From contig NZ_JAPWHE010000006.1 in NCBI RefSeq assembly GCF_027214045.1, positions 62,001-126,000 on the forward strand: a stretch of 64,000 nucleotides of DNA, written 5' to 3'. The position numbers and the translations under genes are program-made. A model generated the notes under the pieces. The model worked only from the letters and a program-made list of their open reading frames with translations. It was not told the DNA's origin and did no database searches. Shown here in pieces: positions 44,695 to 53,716 of this stretch (position 1 is its first letter; the number at the start of each line of letters is the position of its first letter). This DNA comes from Castellaniella denitrificans (GTDB taxonomy: Bacteria > Pseudomonadota > Gammaproteobacteria > Burkholderiales > Burkholderiaceae_B).

Positions 44695-46230
44695 ATGCGC
44701 GTCGAGGATCAGACCGAGGTGCTGGAATTTCTGGGGAACCCGGCAAGCTACGGCATGCCGGATGGCACGCGTGTCGCGACGGCCGGGACTCACATCTCCA
44801 GCATATTCCTTGTCGGTCGGTGCGCATTCAAACTCAAGCGCGCCGTTCAATTGCCTTATGTGGATTTTTCCACCGCCGCGCGCAGGCTGGCCGCCTGTCG
44901 CGACGAGGTGCGTTTGAACCGCCGGACCGCGCCGATGCTTTATACGGGCGTGCGACGTATTACCCGGGAGGCGGACGGCCGTCTGGCTTTCGATGGCCAG
45001 GGCGAACTGGTCGATGCCGTGGTTGAAATGAACCGTTTCGATCAGCGCGACGTGTTCGAAGAGAGGGCTGCGCAGGGTCGGCTGGATCCCGCCATGCTGA
45101 CCGAACTGGCGCGCGTGGTGGCGCGCACCCACGACCATGCCGGCGTCGTTCATCGGCGGGGTGGCGCCGCTGGTATCGCAACCGTGCTCGATGGCAACGA
45201 ACGGGCGCTGGACGGTGCGCATTTCCTTCCGGCCGGCCTGGGCGCCGCCTTGTCCGCCGGATTGCGCGCCGCTTTTCATGGCCACGAAGCGCTGCTCGAT
45301 GCGCGAGAACGGGCCGGCAAGGTACGCTGGTGCCATGGCGATCTGCACCTGCGCAACATTTGCCTGATCGACGGCAAGCCCGTGCTTTTCGACTGCCTCG
45401 AGTTCGATGAGGCAATGGCCACGATCGATGTGCTGTATGACCTCGCTTTTCTGGTGATGGACCTGTGGCGCCATGGCCTTCGGTCCGAGGCCAATCTGGT
45501 CTTCAATCGCTATCTGGACGAACGCGATGAGGTCGAGGGCCTGCCGCTCATGCCTTTCTTCATGGCGATGCGGGCCGGCATCCGGGCCCATGTCACCGCC
45601 GAGCAGGCCGGCCGGGCGACCGGGCCGCGCCGCGCCGCGCTCGTGTCCGAGGCACAGGCATACGCCGTCCTGGCGATGCGTTTGCTCGCTCCTGTCCCGG
45701 GACGCATGGTGGCGATCGGGGGCCTGAGCGGCACGGGCAAGTCGACGGTGGCGGCGGCGATCGCGGACCAGGTCGGCCCCGCGCCGGGTGCGCGGGTGCT
45801 GGAAAGCGACCGGATCCGCAAGCGCCTCCATGGCGTGAGGGCCGAGGCTCGCCTGTCCGAGCAGGCGTATCGCCCGGCCGTGTCCGCGCGCGTCTACGCT
45901 GACCTGGCGCGGGACGCCCGGGCCGTTCTTGACAGTCGCCATGCCGTGGTGGTGGACGCGGTATTCGAAAGAATGGCCTGTCGCGAGTGTATCGAGCGCG
46001 TGGCCCGCGAGGCCTGCGTACCGTTCACGGGCATCTGGCTCCATGCCCGCGCACAAACCCTGCTGGCCCGGGTGGATGCGCGACGAGGAGATGCTTCCGA
46101 CGCGACGGCCGAGGTCGTGCGCGCCCAGATGGCGGCGCAAAGCGGCCCCGTGCCCTGGGTCCGGATCGATGCGGATGCGCCGCCCGGCGAGGTCGCCGCC
46201 AGAGTGATGCGGGCCATGGAGACGACTTGA
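44695..46230 (+). CDS. Fused aminoglycoside-phosphotransferase-like / AAA P-loop kinase protein
   Basis: This 511-residue, two-domain protein has an N-terminal part (about 1-330) resembling the APH/choline-kinase fold, with WCHGDLHLRNI and VLFDCLEFDEAMATIDVLYDLAF providing the catalytic loop and metal site. The C-terminal part carries Walker A GGLSGTGKSTVA near residue 343 and VVVDAVFERMACRECIE, like small-molecule or gluconate-type P-loop kinases. Such fusions are widespread but their substrate is unknown; antibiotic resistance should not be assumed. The ATG at 44695 is chosen because GAGGCAG precedes it; ATG 44644 would lie about 5 bases from the predicted transcription start. It is driven by the FNR box at 44592. 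Confidence 0.87.
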   Translation: MRVEDQTEVLEFLGNPASYGMPDGTRVATAGTHISSIFLVGRCAFKLKRAVQLPYVDFSTAARRLAACRDEVRLNRRTAPMLYTGVRRITREADGRLAFDGQGELVDAVVEMNRFDQRDVFEERAAQGRLDPAMLTELARVVARTHDHAGVVHRRGGAAGIATVLDGNERALDGAHFLPAGLGAALSAGLRAAFHGHEALLDARERAGKVRWCHGDLHLRNICLIDGKPVLFDCLEFDEAMATIDVLYDLAFLVMDLWRHGLRSEANLVFNRYLDERDEVEGLPLMPFFMAMRAGIRAHVTAEQAGRATGPRRAALVSEAQAYAVLAMRLLAPVPGRMVAIGGLSGTGKSTVAAAIADQVGPAPGARVLESDRIRKRLHGVRAEARLSEQAYRPAVSARVYADLARDARAVLDSRHAVVVDAVFERMACRECIERVAREACVPFTGIWLHARAQTLLARVDARRGDASDATAEVVRAQMAAQSGPVPWVRIDADAPPGEVAARVMRAMETT

Positions 46231-46255
46231 AATCGTTCCGGGACCTTGTCCATTG

Positions 46256-46269
46256 TTGACCTTTCTCAA
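46256..46269 (+). promoter_or_regulatory. FNR box upstream of the acyl-CoA synthetase/GNAT gene
   Basis: TTGACctttCTCAA. TACGCT at 46291-46296 (then GAAAG) begins 28.5 bases from the centre. Confidence 0.8.
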
Positions 46270-46348
46270 GATGGCGGCAATCTCGCCCGGTACGCTGAAA
46301 GCATGGTTTCGCAAGCCCGGAGATCCTTTCAGTGGAAAACCTAGCGGC

Positions 46349-49036
46349 ATGAGCATCCGCAATCTGCATCATCTGTTCCGGCCCCGCTCCGTCGCGGTGA
46401 TCGGCGCCACGGATCGCCCCCAGAGCGTGGGGGCGACGGTCATGCTCAACCTGATGCGCGGGGGCTTCAGAGGCACCATCATGCCCGTCAACCCCAAGCA
46501 TGCGCATGTCGCGGGCTTGCCGGCTTTCCATGACCTGTCGGCGCTGCCGACCGTCCCGGACCTGGCCGTTCTGTGCACGCCGGCGCGCACCATCCCGGAT
46601 CTGGTGGGGCAGCTCGGCCGGCTGGGCACCAAAGCCGCAGTCGTCCTGACGGCGGGGCTCGAAGCGGAGGCGGCGGGGCAGGGCATCAGCCTGCAGCAGG
46701 CCATGCTGGATGCGGCAAAACCGCATTTGCTCAGGATACTGGGGCCCAATTGCATCGGTTTGATCGTCCCCGGTCTGGGCTTGAACGCCAGTTTCGCCGA
46801 AGCGGCGGCGTTGCCCGGAAAAATCGCTTTCGTGTCGCAGTCGGGCGCGCTGGCGACGGCCATTCTGGATTGGGCGGCGGGAAGCGGCATCGGTTTCTCG
46901 ACATTCATTTCGATCGGCAACAGCGCCGACGTCGATTTCGGCGACATCCTGGACTATCTGGCCAGTGACCCGGATACGCGCGGCATTCTGCTTTATATCG
47001 AATCCATCCGGTCCGCCCGAAAATTCATGTCGGCCGCGCGTGCGGCCGCCCGCAACAAACCGGTCATCGTCGTCAAGGCGGGGCGGTCGTCGGCCGGCGC
47101 CGTGACGGCCGCGTCACATCCGGGGGCGATGGCCGGATCGGATGCTGTCTTCGACGCGGCCATCCGGCGGGCTGGCATGCTGCGGGTGGAAACGACCCAG
47201 GACCTGTTCAGCGCCATTGAAACCCTGTCGCGCGCCAGACCCCTGCGAGGAGAACAACTGATCATCCTGACCAATGGCGGGGGACCCGGCATCATGGCGG
47301 CCGATGCACTGTGCCTCGCCGGAGAAAGCCTGTCCGTCCTGACCGATGAAACCAGAAACCGGCTCGACGCCTTTCTGCCCGCCACCTGGTCCATGACCAA
47401 CCCGATCGACATCACCGGCGAGGCATCGGCCGATTGCTATGGCAAAGCGCTATCGACTGTGCTGGACGATGGCGGTGTCGATCCCGTGTTGTTGATCCAT
47501 GCGCCGACCGCCATTGTAAAAAGCGAAGCCGTGGCCCGTGAATGCGCGCCGCTGGCGGCGGCATCGTCGCGCAATCTCTTTGGCTGCTGGCTGGGTGGAC
47601 AAGGCGTATTGGCGGCCAGACAAGTCTTCGCCCGGGCGGGCATCCCCACCTACCAGACGCCCGAAGAGGCGGTCAAAGCTTTCCTGCATTTGCTCGCCTA
47701 TCGGAGGAACCAGGCGCTTCTGCTGCAGACGCCGCCTTCGGTGCCCCAGGATTTCTCCGTCGACGCGGACCGGGCCCGGCACATCATCCAGGATGCGCTC
47801 CATCATGAGCGCATCCTGGATGAGTTCCAGGCCAAAGCGGTATTGTCGGCCTATGGCATTCCTGTGGTGGAGACCCATGTCGCATCGACGGTGGAGGCCG
47901 CGGCGGCGCACGCGGAGAAAATCGGCTTTCCCGTTGCGCTGAAGATTCTCTCCCCGGACCTCACGCACAAATCCGACGCAGGCGGCGTGGCCCTTGGCCT
48001 GGAGTCCCCGGATCGCGTCAAGGCCGCGGCGCGGCACATGATCGAGCACATCGGGAAAACGCATCCGGACGCCCGGCTTCAGGGTTTCACCGTGCAGCGC
48101 ATGATCCAGCGGCCCGGCGCGCATGAACTGATGCTGGGTATGGCCGAGGATGCCACTTTCGGCCCGATCCTGCGGTTCGGTCACGGAGGCGCCGCCACGC
48201 TCGTCATCAATGACCGTGCCGTGAGCCTGCCGCCCTTGAACCTGGCGCTCGCGGAAAGCCTGGTGGCCGGCACGCGTATCTCCAGGCTGCTGCGAGGCTA
48301 TCGCGACCATCCCGCCGCCGATCTGCCCGGCCTGTATCTCACGCTGGTCAAACTGTCCCAGTTGGTCATTGATTGCCCTGAAATCGTCGAACTGGACATC
48401 AACCCTTTGTTGCTGGACGAGCATGGCGCCCTGGCGCTCGATGCGCGCATCAGGGTTTCGCCCGCCCGATTGCCCGGGTCCGGCCGTCTCGCCATTCGCC
48501 CTTATCCAAAAGAACTCGAAGAGGTTTGCCGTCTGGAAAAGGCAGGGGGCAAAACCATGTTGCTGCGTCCCATTCTTCCCTCCGACGCGCAGGCCTATCG
48601 GCTTTTCCTGCAAACCCTCAGCCCGGAAGACGTCCGGAACCGGTTTTTCTGCGCCATGCGCCAGTTGCCGCTGTCAGAACTTTCGCGGGTCGCCCAGATC
48701 GACTATGACCGTGAGATGACGCTGATCATGACGGATCGCAACGAAGCGGGCGAAGAGGAAATCCTGGGAGTGATGAGGCTGGCGACCGATCCGGACAACC
48801 AGTGCGCGGAAATGGGGATTGTCGTCGGCACGGCCTGGCAGTCCAAGGGACTGGGATCGGCGTTGCTGTCCAAGGGCATCCGTTATTGCCGGGAGCGGGG
48901 GACGGCCGGGATGGCGGGCACGGTGCTGGGCGAGAACGCCCGCATGCTTGCCCTGGCCAAAAAGTTCGGCTTTGAAGCCGCTCCGCCGCATGAGGGCATC
49001 GTCGACATTTATCTCGCCCTCGCGGCAGGCCGATAG
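46349..49036 (+). CDS. ADP-forming acyl-CoA synthetase fused to a GNAT acetyltransferase
   Basis: This 895-residue protein has the order CoA-binding domain (SVAVIGATDRPQSVGATVML), succinyl-CoA-ligase-like flavodoxin domains (GPNCIGLIVP, FVSQSGALATAILDW), an ATP-grasp domain (AKAVLSAYGIPVVETHVA, FPVALKILSPDLTHKSDAGG) and a C-terminal GNAT domain of about 160 residues (MGIVVGTAWQSKGLGSALLS). This is the architecture of protein acetyltransferase Pat (YfiQ/PatZ). The phosphohistidine residue of active ADP-forming synthetases appears intact as His257 in TAASHPGAMAGSD. It may make acetate and ATP from acetyl-CoA, acetylate proteins, or both. The start at 46349 lies about 46 bases after the predicted FNR-dependent start site. 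The P-type ATPase gene follows after 24 bases. Confidence 0.9.
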   Translation: MSIRNLHHLFRPRSVAVIGATDRPQSVGATVMLNLMRGGFRGTIMPVNPKHAHVAGLPAFHDLSALPTVPDLAVLCTPARTIPDLVGQLGRLGTKAAVVLTAGLEAEAAGQGISLQQAMLDAAKPHLLRILGPNCIGLIVPGLGLNASFAEAAALPGKIAFVSQSGALATAILDWAAGSGIGFSTFISIGNSADVDFGDILDYLASDPDTRGILLYIESIRSARKFMSAARAAARNKPVIVVKAGRSSAGAVTAASHPGAMAGSDAVFDAAIRRAGMLRVETTQDLFSAIETLSRARPLRGEQLIILTNGGGPGIMAADALCLAGESLSVLTDETRNRLDAFLPATWSMTNPIDITGEASADCYGKALSTVLDDGGVDPVLLIHAPTAIVKSEAVARECAPLAAASSRNLFGCWLGGQGVLAARQVFARAGIPTYQTPEEAVKAFLHLLAYRRNQALLLQTPPSVPQDFSVDADRARHIIQDALHHERILDEFQAKAVLSAYGIPVVETHVASTVEAAAAHAEKIGFPVALKILSPDLTHKSDAGGVALGLESPDRVKAAARHMIEHIGKTHPDARLQGFTVQRMIQRPGAHELMLGMAEDATFGPILRFGHGGAATLVINDRAVSLPPLNLALAESLVAGTRISRLLRGYRDHPAADLPGLYLTLVKLSQLVIDCPEIVELDINPLLLDEHGALALDARIRVSPARLPGSGRLAIRPYPKELEEVCRLEKAGGKTMLLRPILPSDAQAYRLFLQTLSPEDVRNRFFCAMRQLPLSELSRVAQIDYDREMTLIMTDRNEAGEEEILGVMRLATDPDNQCAEMGIVVGTAWQSKGLGSALLSKGIRYCRERGTAGMAGTVLGENARMLALAKKFGFEAAPPHEGIVDIYLALAAGR

Positions 49037-49060
49037 GCCGTCGCCGCTCGCGGGCCTCCC

Positions 49061-51673
49061 ATGCCGAATGAACGCACGCAAACGAATCCGCCCGGACCCG
49101 CAGGCCATCCGGATGCTTGCTGGTGGCGGTCGGACGCCGTGCTGTCGAGCCTGCATGCGTCTTTGGGCGGTCTGAGCAGCGCGCAGGCCCGGCGACGTCT
49201 GCGGATGTTCGGCCCCAATCGATTCGACACAGCCGGCCGTCATCGGCCATGCCTCGAAATTCTCAGCCGCTTGCGCAATCCGCTGGTCTTGCTGCTGTTG
49301 GTTGCAGGCGCTGTGTCCGCGGCGGTCGGGGAGACCCTGAGTGCGGGCATCATCGCCTTCATGGTTCTGCTGAGCGTGATTTTCGACTATCTGCAGGAAC
49401 ACAAGGCCGAGCGGGCCGCCGAGAATCTGAGACAAATGGTTGCGCTCAAAACGATGGCGCAACGCGACGGGGCGTATCGGGAAATCCCCGTGGAGAACCT
49501 GGTGCCCGGCGACATGATCCGGCTGTCGGCGGGCAGCCTGGTGCCCGCCGATGGGCTGATGATTGAAGCCACGGATCTGTTCGTCCAGCAGGCCGCATTG
49601 ACAGGGGAGTCTTTTCCTGTTGAAAAACATCCACATGCCGTGCCTGCGGACGATGCCCTGGATCACGCCGCGAATGCCGTGTTCATGGGGTCGAGCGTCA
49701 TCTCGGGAACAGGCACCATGCTCATCGTCAAGACGGGCAAAAGTACCCAGCTCGGCCTGGTGGGCGGCGTCATTGCCGGGCGCCGGCCGCCGACGGCCTT
49801 CGACATGGGACTGCGCCAGTTCGGTTATCTGATTCTGCGCGTCACATTCCTGCTGGTCTTGTTCGTGCTCCTGGCCAATGGCCTGATGAAGCGCCCCTGG
49901 CTGGAGTCGTCTCTTTTTTCTCTGGCGCTGGCGGTCGGGTTGACACCGGAGCTGCTGCCCATGATCGTCACCGTGACCTTGTCGCGCGGGGCGATCCGGC
50001 TTTCGAAGCAGGGCGCCATCGTCAAACGGCTGTCCGCCATGCAGGACCTGGGCGCCATGGACATCCTGTGCACGGACAAGACCGGCACGCTCACCGAAGC
50101 GAAGATCAGTCTGTCCAGCCATGTGGACATCGCCGGCCGCAACAATGAGCATGTGCTTGAATGGGCCTATCTCAACAGCCGTTTCGAAACCGGTGTGCAT
50201 ACGCCGCTGGAAGACGCCATCCTCGCCGAAGCGCACGTGGATATCAGTGCCTGGGTCAAAGTCGACGAGGTTCCGTTCGATTTCGAGCGCCGCCGCCTGT
50301 CCGTCCTGCTTCGCCATCGGGATGAAAGCTTTCTGATCGTCAAGGGCGCCCCCGAGGACGTGCTGGGGCACTGTAATCAGTATGAGGAGATGAACGCCCA
50401 GGCCATGCCATGGACGGCGCAATCCCGGGCGCTGGCGCGGGAAACCTTGCGCGGTCTCTGCGCGAATGGCTACCGGGTGCTGGGCATCGCCTGGAAAAAG
50501 GCGCCGGCCGGCGCCACGCACGCAAGGCTCGAAGATGAAAACGATCTGATCTTCGCCGGTTACGCCGCTTTTCTCGATCCGCCCAAAAAAGACGCCGGGG
50601 AGGCGATCGCCCATCTGACGGGCCAAGGCATTGCCGTGAAGATCCTGACCGGCGACAGCGATCTCGTCGCCCGGCACCTATGCGACGCCCTGGGCGTTCC
50701 GGTGACGGGCGTCCTGATGGGGCGTGAGATCGCCTTGCTCGACGATCACGCCTTGTCCGTGCGGGCGGAATCCGCCAATCTGTTCTGCCGCATCAGCCCC
50801 ATCCAGAAGAACCGTCTGGTCCTGGCCTTGCGCAGGCGAGGGCACGTTGTCGGGTTCGTGGGGGACGGCATCAACGACGCCCCGGCGCTGCACAGCGCGG
50901 ATGTGGGCATTTCGGTGGATACGGCGGCCGATGTCGCCAAGGATTCGGCGGACATGATCATGCTCAGACACGATCTGGGGATGCTGGAAGAGGGGGTCCG
51001 TGAAGGACGCCGGACTTTCGCGAACATCCGCAAATACATCATGGTGGGCACGAGCTCGAATTTCGGCAATATGCTCAGCATGGCCGGCGCCGTGCTGTTC
51101 CTGCCCTTTCTGCCCATGTTGCCGACCCAGGTGCTGTTGAACAATGTGCTCTACGACCTGTCCGAAACGGTCCTGCCGCTGGATGGGGTGGACGAGGCTG
51201 ACGTCCAATTGCCTCAGCACTGGGATGTCACGCTGCTGCGCAATTTCATGTTGATCCTGGGGCCGGTCAGTTCATTGTTCGATTTCGTGACTTTCTATCT
51301 GCTGCTGAGGATGCTGGAGGCGGGCGAAGCGCTTTTCCAGACCAGTTGGTTCATCGATTCCCTGGCCACGCAGATCCTCGTCATTTTCATCATCCGCACA
51401 CGTGGAAATCCGTTTTTCAGCCATCCGCACCCGGCGCTGTGGGCGGCGGCGGCCAGCCTTCTGTTGTTCGCCGTTGCACTGGTGTTTTCGCCTCTGGCGG
51501 GTCTTTTCGGCTTCGTGGCCTTGCCCTGGCCTTATTTCCTGGCCCTGGGTTTTCTGGTGGCAATGTATCTGGCCTTGGCGCAATGGGTGAAAACGCTTTT
51601 CTATCGGTCGAGGCTGGCCCGGGGACATGACCGGGCGGTGGGAAAAGGCGTAATGAGGCGGCTGAAGCCATGA
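49061..51673 (+). CDS. mgtA: P-type ATPase, magnesium-importing MgtA/MgtB type
   Basis: This 870-residue type III P-ATPase has the cation-transporter N domain (HASLGGLSSAQARRRLRMFG), TGESFPVEK in the actuator domain, and the phosphorylation site DILCTDKTGTLTEAKISLSS. The nucleotide domain follows (FERRRLSVLL, IVKGAPEDVL). The hinge reads GFVGDGINDAPALHSADVGIS, and ten or so membrane helices include VLLNNVLYDLSETVLPLD. The LTPELLPMIVTVTLSRGA helix, with PE in the ion path, is typical of MgtA. It imports Mg2+ down its gradient. It is co-transcribed with the acyl-CoA synthetase gene, hence probably induced at low oxygen. No Mg-sensing leader is visible in the 24-base gap. Confidence 0.9.
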   Translation: MPNERTQTNPPGPAGHPDACWWRSDAVLSSLHASLGGLSSAQARRRLRMFGPNRFDTAGRHRPCLEILSRLRNPLVLLLLVAGAVSAAVGETLSAGIIAFMVLLSVIFDYLQEHKAERAAENLRQMVALKTMAQRDGAYREIPVENLVPGDMIRLSAGSLVPADGLMIEATDLFVQQAALTGESFPVEKHPHAVPADDALDHAANAVFMGSSVISGTGTMLIVKTGKSTQLGLVGGVIAGRRPPTAFDMGLRQFGYLILRVTFLLVLFVLLANGLMKRPWLESSLFSLALAVGLTPELLPMIVTVTLSRGAIRLSKQGAIVKRLSAMQDLGAMDILCTDKTGTLTEAKISLSSHVDIAGRNNEHVLEWAYLNSRFETGVHTPLEDAILAEAHVDISAWVKVDEVPFDFERRRLSVLLRHRDESFLIVKGAPEDVLGHCNQYEEMNAQAMPWTAQSRALARETLRGLCANGYRVLGIAWKKAPAGATHARLEDENDLIFAGYAAFLDPPKKDAGEAIAHLTGQGIAVKILTGDSDLVARHLCDALGVPVTGVLMGREIALLDDHALSVRAESANLFCRISPIQKNRLVLALRRRGHVVGFVGDGINDAPALHSADVGISVDTAADVAKDSADMIMLRHDLGMLEEGVREGRRTFANIRKYIMVGTSSNFGNMLSMAGAVLFLPFLPMLPTQVLLNNVLYDLSETVLPLDGVDEADVQLPQHWDVTLLRNFMLILGPVSSLFDFVTFYLLLRMLEAGEALFQTSWFIDSLATQILVIFIIRTRGNPFFSHPHPALWAAAASLLLFAVALVFSPLAGLFGFVALPWPYFLALGFLVAMYLALAQWVKTLFYRSRLARGHDRAVGKGVMRRLKP

Positions 51674-51686
51674 GTCCCGTGATTGC

Positions 51687-51700
51687 TTGACCGGCGTCAA
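51687..51700 (+). promoter_or_regulatory. FNR box upstream of the second alcohol dehydrogenase
   Basis: TTGACcggcGTCAA. TATTCT at 51722-51727 (then GGAT) begins 28.5 bases from the centre. The box starts only 13 bases after the mgtA stop. Confidence 0.8.
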
Positions 51701-51779
51701 CATTGCGGGGCAGAGGCGGAATATTCTGGATCACATCGCCGCATGGGGATGCGGCCCGTCGCAAGCAATGGAGTTTCCT

Positions 51780-52856
51780 ATGGCTCGTCGATCCACCATG
51801 AAGGCACTCGTCTACCTCGGCCCGGGGCAAATCGCCTGGAAAACGGTACCGGCCCCAAGCCTGCGCCAGCCCACCGATGTGATCGTGAAAATCACGAGCA
51901 CCACGATCTGCGGCACGGATCTGCACATCCTGAAGGGCGATGTGCCCACGGTCTCCAGTGGCAGGGTGCTGGGACACGAAGGGGTCGGCATTATCGAAGA
52001 AGCGGGCAGCGCCGTCCGCGCCTTCAAAAAGCATGATCGCGTCCTGATCTCGTGCATTACATCCTGCGGGAAGTGCGAGTACTGCAAGAAACAGATGTAC
52101 GCCCATTGCGAAGATGGCGGCTGGGTGCTGGGGCACCTGATCGACGGGACCCAGGCGGAGTACGTACGCATCCCGCATGCGGACAATAGCCTGTATCACG
52201 TGCCGGAAGGGGCGGACGAAGAGGCACTGGTGATGCTCAGCGATATCTTTCCGACCGGCTTTGAAATCGGTGTGCTCTATGGTGCGGTCAAGCCGGGTGA
52301 CGTGGTCGCCATCATCGGCGCAGGACCGATCGGCATGGCGACGCTGCTGACGGCGCGGTTTTATTCTCCCGGCAAAATCATCGTGGCGGATACGGATCCG
52401 GCGCGTCTCGAACTGGCCAGGCGGTTTGGCGCGACGCACCTCGTGAACACCGGGGAGGGCGATCCCGTGGACCGGATTCTTGCCCTGACCCGGGATGGCG
52501 TCGACGTTGCAATCGAAGCCGTCGGCCTGCAGCAGACTTTTGACATCTGCCAGCGCATCGTCCGGCCCGGCGGACACATCGCGAACATTGGCGTGCATGG
52601 AAAAAGCGTCGACCTGTCGCTCCAGAGGCTCTGGAGCCAGAACATCACGCTGACCACCGGCCTGGTCAACACGAATACCACGCCCATGCTGCTCAAAACC
52701 GTCCAATCGAAAACGCTGGCCCCGGAACAACTGATCACGCACCGTTTCGACTCCAAAGAAATCATGAAGGCCTACGAGGTGTTCGGCAATGCGGCCCAGG
52801 AGCATGCGCTGAAAGTGATCATCAGCCATGCCGAGCATGACGGACGGCAGGCATGA
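51780..52856 (+). CDS. Zinc-dependent alcohol dehydrogenase (medium-chain)
   Basis: This 358-residue enzyme has catalytic zinc ligands C44 (TTICGTDLHILKGD), H66 and E67 (LGHEGVG), a structural zinc site C96, C99, C102 and C110, and NAD motif VVAIIGAGPIGMATLL. It resembles the isopropanol/formaldehyde-type zinc dehydrogenases common in hypoxia clusters (GAVKPGDVVAIIGAGPIG, FDICQRIVRPGGHIANIGVH). It probably reduces aldehydes or ketones to regenerate NAD+ when respiration is limited. GGAG precedes ATG 51780; ATG 51798 is an alternative. It is distinct from the dehydrogenase at 39771. It overlaps the downstream orphan gene by four bases. Confidence 0.92.
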   Translation: MARRSTMKALVYLGPGQIAWKTVPAPSLRQPTDVIVKITSTTICGTDLHILKGDVPTVSSGRVLGHEGVGIIEEAGSAVRAFKKHDRVLISCITSCGKCEYCKKQMYAHCEDGGWVLGHLIDGTQAEYVRIPHADNSLYHVPEGADEEALVMLSDIFPTGFEIGVLYGAVKPGDVVAIIGAGPIGMATLLTARFYSPGKIIVADTDPARLELARRFGATHLVNTGEGDPVDRILALTRDGVDVAIEAVGLQQTFDICQRIVRPGGHIANIGVHGKSVDLSLQRLWSQNITLTTGLVNTNTTPMLLKTVQSKTLAPEQLITHRFDSKEIMKAYEVFGNAAQEHALKVIISHAEHDGRQA

Positions 52857-53644
52857 ATCCGCGCACCGGTCGAGGCGTGGACGCACGGAATCCGGACGCG
52901 GCCCTCACGCATGCGGCAAAGGCCGCCGCCCCGCATCCAGACCTCGGGGAACCCGTGCGCGGATGGATGCTGGATCTGCGCGAGACAGAAGCGCTGCTGG
53001 CCTGGCAGGCCGTGGCGGGACGACTCATCGAGGCCCGTCGTCGCGCGGCAGGGCCGACCTCGTGGCTGCTGGCCGGGAGCGATGTGGGGGAGGCGGCACT
53101 GGCCGGCCCGGATCCGCACGTCCGGCATCCGGTCGAAACGCATTTGCCCATGCTGCTCTCGAGCACGCGCGAGATCGACATTTTCGGAGCCATGGTCGCC
53201 GCCTTGCCTCTTGTCGCGACAGGGCAGGGAGCGGCATCGTCCTGGCTGTGTTTCCTGACGGGGTACGCCTGCGGCTTGCGGACCAGCCCTCTGCTCGACG
53301 CCCGTCGCAGGCGGTTTCTGTGCGAATTCGACAATGCCATGATGGTCGTGAGCACGCGCGGAGGCCTGACACACGGTGTTGAAAACGCATGCACGGAGTC
53401 CGGGATCTCATGGACGCATCTCGTCCTGCAGGCGATCGGCTATGGCAACGTGACGCTGGCGGCGCTGCTCGCGCAGCGGATCATGAGCATGAACCCGTCA
53501 TCGGACGGCAATACCATGCTCGGCGCCTTGCTGGGCAGTACGCTCTGGAGAGACTGCCCCAGCGAAACCGATCTGATCGGACGACTGTGCAACGCCAACG
53601 CCTGTTTCCCTTGGTCCGAGGCGGCCATGCACGGGTCGGATTGA
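52853..53644 (+). CDS. Unrecognised protein translationally coupled to the alcohol dehydrogenase
   Basis: I do not recognise this 263-residue protein. It begins MNPRTGRGVDARN, has an alpha-helical N-terminal half (LRETEALLAWQAVAGRLIEA), a central hydrophobic stretch (IFGAMVAALPLVATGQGAAS), and a C-terminal part with SWTHLVLQAIGYGNVTLAAL and SMNPSSDGNTMLGALLG. It has eight cysteines, several in the C-terminal half. No signal peptide or clear transmembrane helix is obvious. Its start overlaps the alcohol dehydrogenase stop (ATGA), so the two are probably translated together under the FNR box at 51687. A partner or maturation role for the dehydrogenase is possible but is only inference. Confidence 0.7.
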   Translation: MNPRTGRGVDARNPDAALTHAAKAAAPHPDLGEPVRGWMLDLRETEALLAWQAVAGRLIEARRRAAGPTSWLLAGSDVGEAALAGPDPHVRHPVETHLPMLLSSTREIDIFGAMVAALPLVATGQGAASSWLCFLTGYACGLRTSPLLDARRRRFLCEFDNAMMVVSTRGGLTHGVENACTESGISWTHLVLQAIGYGNVTLAALLAQRIMSMNPSSDGNTMLGALLGSTLWRDCPSETDLIGRLCNANACFPWSEAAMHGSD

Positions 53645-53716
53645 AGCGAAGGCCTCACGCCGGCGGGGCGCCGCTTGCGCGCGCCGGCAGGCCAGCCAGC
53701 ACGCGCAAATCACGGC

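Noticed and set aside
44695-46230. Antibiotic-resistance gene
   Set aside because: The APH-like fold is shared by many metabolite kinases; the fusion and its island context give no support for resistance.
52853-53644. Citrate synthase/citryl-CoA lyase identity for the orphan gene
   Set aside because: Considered because such genes are reported in similar clusters, but the catalytic His/Asp motifs of citrate synthases are not present in the translation.
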